Source: Kmv42 sp040757455 (lineage in GTDB: Bacteria; Nitrospirota; Thermodesulfovibrionia; Thermodesulfovibrionales; SM23-35). From it: a stretch of 9,228 nt of DNA. Under the pieces are notes generated by a model. The model searched no databases and was not told the DNA's origin. It saw only the letters and a list, made by a program, of their open reading frames with translations. Positions 1-6,068 of the stretch are shown here, in pieces (positions within the stretch are counted from its first letter, which is position 1; every line of letters starts with the position of its first letter). Position numbers and translations under genes: made by a program. Location of the stretch: NCBI GenBank assembly GCA_040757455.1, contig JBFLXE010000108.1, positions 1 through 9,228 of the forward strand. Reading direction: 5' to 3'.

Positions 1-105
1 AGGAAGGAATGGAGATAGTATGTCTTCGGATGGCACTAAATAACCCTCTTTATAAAAATGCTTATTTTCTGTGAGATAATTATGTAATGTAACTGCTGCT
101 TTCAT
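1..105 (-). CDS. Possible 5' end of an unidentified gene, cut by the window edge
   Basis: An ATG at 105-103 on the minus strand opens a frame that stays open for 35 codons to the left edge. The peptide begins MKAAVTLHNYLTENKHF and contains a plausible mix of aliphatic, aromatic and charged residues. The same frame is also open upstream of the ATG to a stop near 170, so the start is not certain. No clear Shine-Dalgarno sequence is visible. I do not recognise the protein. It could equally be a fragment of a decayed gene or a chance frame in AT-rich DNA. Its only support is the open frame running off the edge. Confidence 0.3.
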   Translation of the reverse strand, partial: MKAAVTLHNYLTENKHFYKEGYLVPSEDILSPFLP

Positions 106-554
106 ATCGTTTGCTTTTATTCTTTTTGCGTTGTCCCTTATTCCTAAAAATATTGTCTGTTATTGAACAGCCTTAGGTATTCTCTATATAAGAAAAGCTA
201 TAGAAAATTTTAGTAGATTTTGCCCCGAAATGATAGTTACAGACGATATTGTCAGTGTCACTTGTAAGACTTGTCCAAACCTTCATGCCGACTTATGGGC
301 AGAAAGGAACAGGAAAATAATTCGGTCATGGTGAGCCCTGAGCCTGTCGAAGGGTCGAACCATGACTGGTCATCCTTCGATAAGCGTTCGACTGAGCTCA
401 CGCCGAAGTCTCAGGATAACATAGTGCATTCTCGGAGCAAAAAGAAAATTGATGCGGCTGAATACCTCATAAGCACAATGAATCGACAAGATTCCATTCC
501 AGCGATAAACGTATAGACCGTTGTATAGTATATAGAAACAACACTGGAGGTAAA
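106..554. other. Stretch without a convincing gene
   Basis: AT-rich spacer. The only structured element I see is the palindromic repeat at 331-401. Near the right end, the sequence GGAGG at 546-550 is the ribosome binding site of the small gene starting at 555. No tRNA, terminator or convincing promoter was found by eye. Confidence 0.5.
331..401. repeat. Dispersed palindromic repeat unit
   Basis: Nested inverted arms are visible: GTGAGC (331-336) pairs with GCTCAC (396-401), and TCGAAGG (347-353) pairs with CCTTCGA (374-380). A central ATGAC/GTCAT pair (362-366/369-373) makes the core symmetric. The words CCTGAGCCTGTCGAAGG and CCTTCGA resemble a REP-like palindrome common in environmental bacterial genomes, whose translation gives the familiar SPEPVEG string. 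Function is unknown; such units are usually intergenic and may act as mRNA 3' structures. Only one copy is in this window, so its dispersed nature rests on recall of the family. Confidence 0.6.
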
Positions 555-692
555 ATGGGCAAGATCGGAGAGTTTGAAAAGACTATCGTCGCAGAGCCGC
601 TTGAAGAGCCGCTGCCGAAGGAAAGAATCCCTGAGCAGGTTCCAGCACCTTTAAAAGAACCTGTGACAAAACCAGCAGGGGTTAACGATTAA
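555..692 (+). CDS. Small acidic, proline-rich protein of unknown function (45 aa)
   Basis: The ATG at 555 is preceded by CTGGAGG at a spacing of about four bases, a good ribosome binding site. The protein runs from MGKIGEFEKTIVAEPL to TKPAGVND and then TAA. It is dominated by Glu, Pro, Lys and Val in a loose repeating EPLxEPLP-type pattern, has no Cys and no hydrophobic segment, and is probably disordered. The next gene starts two bases after its stop, so the two are almost certainly cotranscribed and translationally coupled. No function is known to me. Proteins of this size and composition sit ahead of larger genes in several bacterial groups, which suggests a partner or leader role. That is inference. 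Confidence 0.6.
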   Translation: MGKIGEFEKTIVAEPLEEPLPKERIPEQVPAPLKEPVTKPAGVND

Positions 693-694
693 AG

Positions 695-1270
695 ATGGAA
701 ACTATTGCCGCTCCCGATTATGCTGCTGCAATAACGGGCTGGCGTTTCTGGAAAATCCGGAAAAGTCCGGGGACTGGCAGCCTGTGGCTGAGATCCGTCA
801 CACGGAGGAGCCTGTGGCCGCCAATGGAAAGATTCGAAGCATATCACACATCTTATCGAGAATCGAATCAATCCGTAATCGAGCCTGAGATCCATTCCAG
901 ATGTGGCATTTACGCATATAAAAGCCCGGCTGATGCACTTCGCAATCTCGACCGTTGCTGTTATCGAGGCACAATTTTAGGAAAGGTGCATCTCTGGGGA
1001 GTAATTCAGAGGCACGAGTTCGGCTATAGATCCCAGTTTGCCTATCCGGTATCGCTCGATATGGGAGTATGCTGTATGTGCAAGCGAGTCGTCCATCTCG
1101 GATCAGAACCATTTGCGATCGGCTGGGCATCTTATCACTTCTCGGAGTCATTTTCGGTAAGTGGACTTTTGTGTGAAGTATGCAATGAAAAATACTATTC
1201 TCTTGAGACCGAGTACAGCTTTGGGGAATTGGCTCAGCTGTCTCGGCGCTATGGAATCACAATAGGATAG
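695..1270 (+). CDS. Conserved hypothetical protein with a CxxC...CxxC zinc-ribbon-like pair (191 aa)
   Basis: I recognise the family pattern but not a function. The N-terminus has GWRFWKI (residues 15-21), followed by LWPPMERFEAYH (40-51), CGIYAYKSPADAL (70-82) and GKVHLWGVIQRHEFGYRSQ (96-114). Similar W/G-rich proteins with a CGIYA box and a V-x-LWG-x-V segment occur widely as uncharacterised proteins of about 200 residues. Near the C-terminus, C126xxC129 and C160xxC163 could bind zinc; C127 adjoins the first pair. No signal peptide or membrane helix is seen. The ATG at 695 lies two bases after the stop of the 45-residue gene; a G-rich stretch at 676-681 is rather distant as a ribosome binding site, so coupling to upstream translation is likely. 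Ends with TAG. No terminator is obvious downstream. Confidence 0.75.
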   Translation: METIAAPDYAAAITGWRFWKIRKSPGTGSLWLRSVTRRSLWPPMERFEAYHTSYRESNQSVIEPEIHSRCGIYAYKSPADALRNLDRCCYRGTILGKVHLWGVIQRHEFGYRSQFAYPVSLDMGVCCMCKRVVHLGSEPFAIGWASYHFSESFSVSGLLCEVCNEKYYSLETEYSFGELAQLSRRYGITIG

Positions 1271-1349
1271 CTCCTTCGGTCTGTGTATTTTTCTATAAAT
1301 CCCGAATTACTGAGGAGTTCATAAATAAAGTAACATGCAGCCGTCAACT

Positions 1350-1443
1350 GTCATTCCGCTTGCTTGCCCGCCGTCCTTTTGGATGGTCCAGTCACCTCGG
1401 GGGACTCGCCGAGGCGAGAATCTTTCTTTGTTTTCAGAATGAC
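1350..1443. repeat. MITE/REP-like repeat, copy 1
   Basis: A 94-base unit bounded by perfect inverted ends GTCATTC (1350-1356) and GAATGAC (1437-1443). An internal 27-base core (1363-1389) matches the core of the second copy (7671-7697) at 24 of 27 positions, at the same 13-base distance from the left end. A further hairpin, CCTCGG/CCGAGG, lies inside. The unit sits between the plus-strand hypothetical gene and the 3' end of the minus-strand OsmC gene, that is, between convergent genes. No coding capacity. Confidence 0.65.
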
Positions 1444-1487
1444 AATTTGTAAGATCCTACTGATGATCTCATTAGTAATTCTTGCGA

Positions 1488-2042
1488 CTATTTCCTTTCT
1501 ATCTGCACATCAACCTTCGTCCCGTTAGTTGTCACGTCGAATACCGGAGAAAGCCTGCTCAGCGCCTTCAGCTTTTCGATGTTCTCCTCATCCGTTTTGA
1601 TTTTGAATTTTAATTTTATATTCTCGTATCCTTTTCTCACTTCATTGGTGAGTCCCAGGAATCCTCTCAGGTCGATATCGCCTTCCAGGTCAGACTCCAG
1701 TTCGTCGATTTTGATACCACGAATCGCTGCGTGATAGACCATCGTGGTTGTCAGACATGCCGAAAGCGCAGCCAGGAGATGTTCCACAGGATTCGCTCCG
1801 CGGTCCTGCCCTGCGAGTACAGGCGGTTCATCTGCCTACCACTCGAATGTTTTAAGATGCAAATTTTCTCGATTCGCCCCATAAAACTTTCCAACGGTTG
1901 CATGATTGTATCCCCCGTCAATCCATTTGTTGTGCAACCGGAACTTAAATTTAGCCAGATCAGGTTTTTCCTTTATGGCATTGACCGTGCTTTCGACCTT
2001 AGCTACATCCACCCCGTTTAGGATTTTTTCTGCTATCGCCAT
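1488..2042 (-). pseudogene. OsmC-family protein gene interrupted by one in-frame amber codon
   Basis: OsmC/Ohr-family proteins are thiol-dependent (hydro)peroxide-handling proteins. The frame starts at ATG 2042-2040 behind a strong AAGGAGGT with seven-base spacing and runs in one frame to TAA at 1488, 184 codons, normal for the longer OsmC subfamily. Codon 69 (1838-1836) is TAG. Upstream residues read GVDVAKVE...IDGGYNHATVGKFYG...LKTFEW; after the stop the family continues ADEPPVLAGQD, ANPVEHLLAALSACLTTT (Cys96, the likely peroxidatic Cys) and LEGDIDLRGFLGL. The usual second Cys is replaced by Ser in the SPVFD segment, as in a known single-Cys subfamily. The lost residue aligns with an acidic position, so GAG to TAG is the simplest origin. 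A GTG at 1787 with GGAG eight bases upstream could allow reinitiation of the Cys-containing half. Alternatives are a sequencing error or readthrough. Confidence 0.8.
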
Positions 2043-2091
2043 CTTGTTTACCTCCTTTGAATTTTCCTTTTGCAAAAACGGTACCATTAGC

Positions 2092-2120
2092 GTATTAGGT
2101 TGATTTGTCGGAATTATCAA
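2092..2120 (-). promoter_or_regulatory. Candidate sigma-70-type promoter of the OsmC gene
   Basis: On the minus strand TTGATA (2120-2115) and TAATAC (2097-2092) are separated by 17 bases, about 50 bases upstream of the OsmC start. The -35 box matches consensus at five of six positions but the -10 box only at three of six, so this is a moderate candidate. Confidence 0.35.
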
Positions 2121-2142
2121 AAAAGAGGTATTAGTTTTGCGA

Positions 2143-2174
2143 GGAATTTTGCCATTTTGAAAGGACAAAATTCC
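2143..2174. repeat. Inverted repeat GGAATTTTG / CAAAATTCC with an extra direct copy
   Basis: Perfect nine-base arms at 2143-2151 and 2166-2174 surround a 14-base loop; a further copy of the right arm follows at 2176-2184. It lies downstream of the receiver-SPOR gene and upstream of the OsmC promoter candidate. On the minus strand a run of six or more T follows about 20 bases after the stem, too far for a textbook terminator. It may be an operator or an imperfect terminator. Confidence 0.4.
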
Positions 2175-2264
2175 CCAAAATTCCCAAACTGGATCAATTT
2201 AGCAGATATTTACACTTCCAGAATATCTTGAGATATGGTTGGATGCGGAAGAAACACGATGATT

Positions 2265-3533
2265 TTATCTTCGCAAAATAATTGTCCCTATTTTTTCTTT
2301 TGTCTTGATAGCGCGGGCTGCCCGGACAACATCATTCCTGCTTTCGTATGTACCAATGAACACCCTGTAAATTACTTCTTTGTCTTTAGAGCTTTTCTCC
2401 ATGTGCGAATCATAGCCTTTCTCTCGATAATAGTTCATGAAGGAGCGGGCGTTCGCTTCAACTTTAAACGCTCCGATCTGAATGACATAAAAAGATTTGG
2501 CCTGTCCTTTCGTTTCGACTGCAGGCGGTTGAGCAGGCTTACCGGAATAAATGTCTTGTGCCTCCTTTATTTCACCGGAGGGCTGTAAAGTGGCAGCCTC
2601 CCGTTGATCCTTTTGAGAAGAAGATTTTTTTAAAATCGCAACTGTTCTTCGCTGTGTAAAATTTTCATAAAACAGAAAACCGAGTCCGATTATTCCAACC
2701 AGAACAAGCAGCATCGCAAGGTAAGCAATTCTCCTGCGTTTCGTTGCATATTTTCCCGTAAGCATTTCATCGTAAGGTTTCCTTGGTGTTGAATGATCTG
2801 AAAGAGGTTCCCCCTTTTCTTCATCGACAGCGGGCCTATCCTCATCATCTGCCACATGCTGCACAATTTGCTCCTGCCCGTCCTCTGCTGACAGGGAGCC
2901 GGAAGGTATCGTTTCGTTTTCCACATATTGAATATCAGGCATGTCTTCTTTTCTGGCCGGAGACTCTTCAGTTATCCGCAGCGGATGTTCTTCGGAAGCA
3001 CCCACCTCATTTTCCTCACCGAGAGGTTGCGTAATGACGTGTTCTTCGCTTTTTACGTCACGAGGTTCTTCTGCGCTCTCCTCTTTGTCCGCTTGCTCAC
3101 TTTCTGAGGCTGGTCCGGGGGTCATCTGTTCGGCGGCTATTTCATAGTGTGGTGTCATAAAATCCCGTGCAAGTACTGTATTGGTTTTGACGATAAGTTC
3201 TTCGATTGTGAAAGGTATTTTTAGAAAGTCAATGATGCCATAGAGCGAAGTATACCGGGGATCTATTGTCCCTCCATGTGGAGTGATAATAATAATGGGT
3301 ATATGGTTCAGCGCTTCATCGTCATGAATCGCTTTGCATATTTCGAGTCCTCTTGCTCCGCTCATTCCTAAATTGATAAATATCAGCGAGGGTTTCACCC
3401 TCTTTGCCGTGAACAGCCCGGAGTCCTTGTTCGAGGCTTTGAAAACCAGAAAGCCCTCTGATTCAAGCGTTGTCATAATTTTCTGTATTGTTTCTATCTC
3501 AGTGTCAATTACGAGTAACGTCTTTTCCGTCAT
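2265..3533 (-). CDS. Pseudo-receiver / transmembrane / SPOR-domain fusion protein (422 aa)
   Basis: Residues 1-121 form a response-regulator receiver fold: TLLVIDTEIE (5-14), PSLIFINLGMSG (48-59), IIIITPHGG (80-88) and IIDFLKIPFTIEELI (100-114). The phospho-acceptor Asp is Asn54, only one of the paired acidic residues remains (Asp10, next residue Thr11), and the usual Lys of the KPF motif is Ile106 (Lys105 is shifted by one). Thr84 is kept. It is therefore probably not phosphorylated. Residues 126-262 are a low-complexity Glu/Ser/Pro linker, 269-289 one membrane helix after the KRRR stretch at 265-268 (positive-inside, receiver cytoplasmic), and 347-422 a SPOR domain (FYVIQIGAF...YRVFIGTYES), which binds denuded septal peptidoglycan. 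I chose the ATG at 3533 because the receiver strand begins right after it and GAGG lies nine bases upstream; in-frame starts further upstream lack this. A role linking a cytoplasmic signal to division or envelope is inference. Confidence 0.85.
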   Translation of the reverse strand: MTEKTLLVIDTEIETIQKIMTTLESEGFLVFKASNKDSGLFTAKRVKPSLIFINLGMSGARGLEICKAIHDDEALNHIPIIIITPHGGTIDPRYTSLYGIIDFLKIPFTIEELIVKTNTVLARDFMTPHYEIAAEQMTPGPASESEQADKEESAEEPRDVKSEEHVITQPLGEENEVGASEEHPLRITEESPARKEDMPDIQYVENETIPSGSLSAEDGQEQIVQHVADDEDRPAVDEEKGEPLSDHSTPRKPYDEMLTGKYATKRRRIAYLAMLLVLVGIIGLGFLFYENFTQRRTVAILKKSSSQKDQREAATLQPSGEIKEAQDIYSGKPAQPPAVETKGQAKSFYVIQIGAFKVEANARSFMNYYREKGYDSHMEKSSKDKEVIYRVFIGTYESRNDVVRAARAIKTKEKIGTIILRR

Positions 3534-3588
3534 ACCGCGTATCCTCGTTAAAGGCATTCTGAGTGAGTCTGCCTTATGTGAATCTAAT

Positions 3589-3615
3589 ATTATAAAATTG
3601 CAAAAAGGTTTGCAA
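3589..3615 (-). promoter_or_regulatory. Candidate promoter and hairpin upstream of the receiver-SPOR gene
   Basis: The minus strand carries a perfect TATAAT (3594-3589) with TTGCAA (3615-3610) 15 bases upstream as a -35-like box; the spacing is short. The same -35 region is one arm of a perfect inverted repeat, TTGCAAA (3598-3604) with TTTGCAA (3609-3615) and a four-base loop, which could be an operator. The predicted transcript would start about 50 bases before the ATG at 3533. Confidence 0.4.
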
Positions 3616-3787
3616 CTTTTTCGACCCATAACGTTGGCAGAGCACTATCATGCGCTATTTTATTTTTCTTCCCAAGGAAATATGTCCCTTCAGAAGGGGC
3701 AAATTGTCCGACTTTATAAGGTAATTTTTCAGCATCTATTTTTGCATATTCGTAAATTTTACTGAAATTACAGTAACTTGAATAGTT

Positions 3788-3803
3788 TGGCATTGCAGTT
3801 GCT
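3788..3803 (+). promoter_or_regulatory. Sigma-54 (-24/-12) promoter of the SYLF gene
   Basis: TGGCAT-N5-TTGCT matches the RpoN consensus TGGCAC-N5-TTGCW at every defined position but one, with the invariant GG and GC at the correct ten-base separation. The predicted start is near 3815, about 40 bases upstream of the ATG at 3854 and before its ribosome binding site. No enhancer-binding protein gene is in the window and I did not identify an upstream activator site. Confidence 0.6.
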
Positions 3804-3853
3804 TCCTATCTAAAAAAATTCTAAAATTTCACTACGAAAAAGGAGGAAAGAGC

Positions 3854-4420
3854 ATGAAGAGGTCAAATAGTGTAGGGCATATTGCACTTACGTTATTTCT
3901 GTCAGCCATATTCATTTTTACGAGTGCATCGATATCTCTCGGCAAGACGGCAAAAGAAATCGACGTAAGCGTGGACGTGACGATGGATCGTTTCAAGGAA
4001 AAAGTGAAGGGTGCCACTGAATATCTGAAGGTAGCCAAAGGTGTTCTGGTTCTTCCCGGCATTACCAAAGCTGCATTCATTATAGGTGGTCAATACGGGC
4101 AAGGTGCGCTGAGAATCGGAGATAAAACAGTCGATTATTACAGTCTGGCTGCAGGGTCTCTGGGATATCAAATAGGGGCCGAGCAGTACGACATGGTCAT
4201 TCTTTTTATGACTGATGAAGCGTTGACTAAATTCCGTAACAGTAAGGGATGGGAAGCTGGTGTGGACGGCGAAATAACTCTCATCAAAGTGGGCGCCGAT
4301 GTGTCAGTTGAGACTTTGAGAAGTCAGAACCCCATCGCGGGCTTTGTCTTCGATCAAAAGGGTCTGATGGCAGGCGTGTCAGTCAGAGGTGCAAAGTTTA
4401 CGAAGATTACGCCAGACTGA
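3854..4420 (+). CDS. Exported SYLF/Ysc84-family lipid-binding protein (188 aa)
   Basis: The ATG follows AAAGGAGGAAAGAGC, an excellent ribosome binding site. Residues 1-30 form a signal peptide (KR, then a hydrophobic stretch LTLFLSAIFIFTSASISLG), so the mature protein is periplasmic or outer-membrane associated. The rest matches the bacterial SYLF family: AKGVLVLPGITKAAFIIGG, QYGQGALR, VDYYSLAAGSLGYQIGAEQ, DEALTKFRNSKGWEAGVDG and a C-terminal FDQKGLMAGVSVRGAKFTKI. Length is normal for the family (about 190-230 with signal). SYLF domains bind phosphoinositides in eukaryotes; the bacterial role is not settled. It is divergent from the receiver-SPOR gene, has a sigma-54-type promoter upstream and a hairpin terminator downstream, so it is probably monocistronic. 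Confidence 0.9.
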   Translation: MKRSNSVGHIALTLFLSAIFIFTSASISLGKTAKEIDVSVDVTMDRFKEKVKGATEYLKVAKGVLVLPGITKAAFIIGGQYGQGALRIGDKTVDYYSLAAGSLGYQIGAEQYDMVILFMTDEALTKFRNSKGWEAGVDGEITLIKVGADVSVETLRSQNPIAGFVFDQKGLMAGVSVRGAKFTKITPD

Positions 4421-4485
4421 GATGATTAAGAGTTAGTTACCCGAGTCTAACAATCCTTATTTGACAAGAAGTTAAGTACGCTCTG

Positions 4486-4497
4486 AAGTGATCACTT
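4486..4497. promoter_or_regulatory. Perfect 12-bp palindrome AAGTGATCACTT
   Basis: A fully self-complementary site between the SYLF gene and the aldehyde dehydrogenase pseudogene. A consensus TTGACA lies at 4461-4466, but the hexamer 17 bases downstream (TGAAGT, 4484-4489) is a poor -10 box and overlaps the palindrome. An operator is possible. The half-site GTGATC recurs twice at 4591-4606. Confidence 0.35.
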
Positions 4498-4505
4498 AAT
4501 CATCG

Positions 4506-4535
4506 AGTTAAAGAGTCTTGGCTCTCTAACTTTTC
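4506..4535 (+). terminator. Rho-independent-type terminator of the SYLF gene
   Basis: AGTTAAAGAG (4506-4515) and CTCTCTAACT (4522-4531) form a ten-base stem with one mismatch and a six-base loop, followed directly by TTTTC. The stem is AT-rich, so efficiency is uncertain. It lies 86 bases after the SYLF stop codon. Confidence 0.5.
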
Positions 4536-4590
4536 TTCCTGCTGTACTTCTCGCTTCACAAAGCGATCAGAATGGTGTAGGTTATTAATA

Positions 4591-4606
4591 GTGATCTTGT
4601 GATCTT
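4591..4606 (+). repeat. Tandem 8-bp repeat GTGATCTT x2
   Basis: Two exact adjacent copies (4591-4598, 4599-4606) lie 25 bases before the aldehyde dehydrogenase start. They share GTGATC with the palindrome at 4486-4497, which hints at a cluster of protein-binding half-sites. Chance is possible. Confidence 0.35.
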
Positions 4607-4631
4607 CAGACGTTAAGCAAAAAACATCGTT

Positions 4632-6028
4632 ATGAAACAATCAATCAGCGATATTATTCGAGATCAGAGGACTTTTTTTAGTTCAGGGAGAACAAGAAAT
4701 ATTACTTTTCGTATAGAACAGCTCAAGACTCTGAGAAAAGCGATTATTGAAAATGAAGAGGCCATTTTAGAAGCATGCAAGTCGGACATGAATAAACCCC
4801 AATTAGAAGCTTACACGAGCGAACGGGGCACAGTTTTAAATGAAATTGATCACGCAGTAAAAAATCTCAATTTATGGACTAAACCTGAAAGAATCAGGAC
4901 GCCGCTATTGCACACTCGTTTCTTTGGCATAGCGCAGCATTTTTAGCGTCTAGCTACATTTATTCAGAACCTTATGGATGTATACTGATCATCGGACCCT
5001 GGAATTATCCATTTCAGCTTACTTTATCTCCCTTGGTTGGATCAATTGCAGCTGGAAATTGTTCTATTATAAAGCCTTCAGAAGTTGCCCCTCATTCATC
5101 TAATATCATCGCCAGAATCATAGGAGATAATTTTGATCCCGGTTTTGTTGCTGTTATTGAAGGAGACGCAGAAACTACAAGTAGAATCCTTTCGGAAAAG
5201 TTCGATTACATTTTTTTCACGGGTGGAACCAAGATCGGTAAAATTGTCATGGAAGCGGCTGCAAAACAGCTAACACCTGTTACGCTTGAACTCGGTGGGA
5301 AGAATCCTTGCATCGTAGACCATGATATTAATGTTGAATGCACTGCAAGGAGAATAGTATGGGTAAAGTTTTTCAATGCCGGACAGACCTGTATGACAAC
5401 GGATTACCTTCTGGCACAGAGAGATATAAAGAAGAAACTTCTGGAGAGCATCGGAAAAACTATTAAAGAATTTTATGGTGAAAACCCGGCGAAAAGTCCC
5501 GATTATGCACGAATTATAAATGAACGACATTTTGAACGCCTTCCAGGGTTGCTTAACGAGGGTGAAATCATCATAGGAGGTGATACTAACCCTGTGGATC
5601 GCTATATAGCTCCAACTGTTATCGATGATGTATCGCCAGAGCATATAATTATGAAAGAAGAAATATTCGGGCCTATTCTTCCGGTTATGGAATATGAGAA
5701 GATTGACGACGCCATATCTTTTGTTAACGGCCGTCCTAAGCCGCTTGCCTTGTTCTTTTTCTCGAAGGATAGGAATAAACAGGAGAGAGTATTACGAGAA
5801 ACATCATCGGGAGGCGGGTGTATTAACGAAACGTTTGTTCATCAGATAAACTTCTGTCTTCCCTTTGGAGGCGTGGGAGCGAGCGGCATCGGGAAATATC
5901 ACGGCAAGTTTAGCTACGATACATTCTAAAACAAAAAGGGAATTATAAGAAAATCGTTTCTGGTAGATTTAACCTTGCGTTATCCTCCGTATAAAGACAA
6001 ATTTGAAAAACTCAAAAGATTTTTATGA
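4632..6028 (+). pseudogene. Aldehyde dehydrogenase (class 3-like, NAD(P)-dependent), inactivated by frameshift and nonsense codon
   Basis: The family oxidises aldehydes to acids. The first part (4632-4946) has the usual N-terminus, KLEAYTS-like QLEAYTSERG, and NLNLWTKPERIRTPLLH, then stops at TAG 4944. A different frame continues SSYIYSEPYG, IIGPWNYPFQL, KPSE, FTGGTKIGK, LELGGKNP (catalytic Glu codon 5288), FNAGQTCM (catalytic Cys codon 5390), EEIFGPILPV and LPFGGVGASGIGKYHG to TAA at 5927. In the same frame after that TAA comes a conserved tail, RKSFLVDLTLRYPPYKDKF, to TGA at 6026. Between PLLH and SSYIY the spacing is about 26 bases too long, a non-multiple of three; without them the gene would be 456 codons, the family norm. 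A 5-base repeat TAGCG (4930-4934, 4944-4948) marks the junction. The start lacks a clear ribosome binding site. Catalytic residues are intact, so decay is recent. Confidence 0.9.
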
Positions 6029-6068
6029 GATTGAGAAGCACAACGGCCCGCTTCCCCTTCTCCGTCGT

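Noticed and set aside
271..516. Plus-strand open frame of 81 codons in the left spacer
   Set aside because: It needs a TTG start without ribosome binding site and passes through the palindromic repeat, whose translation gives the usual spurious SPEPVEG string.
1836..1838. Amber codon as a pyrrolysine or recoding site
   Set aside because: OsmC proteins are not known to contain pyrrolysine, TAG is used as an ordinary stop elsewhere in the window, and the position aligns with an acidic residue; kept only as an option in the finding.
3598..3621. Plus-strand hairpin TTGCAAA/TTTGCAA followed by CTTTTT read as a terminator
   Set aside because: No plus-strand gene lies upstream; the element sits in the leader of the divergent minus-strand gene, so an operator or promoter role is likelier.
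3598..3640. Possible sigma-54 promoter on the minus strand before the receiver-SPOR gene (ATGGGTCGAAAAAGTTGCA)
   Set aside because: The GG to GC spacing is 11 or 12 bases, not the required 10.
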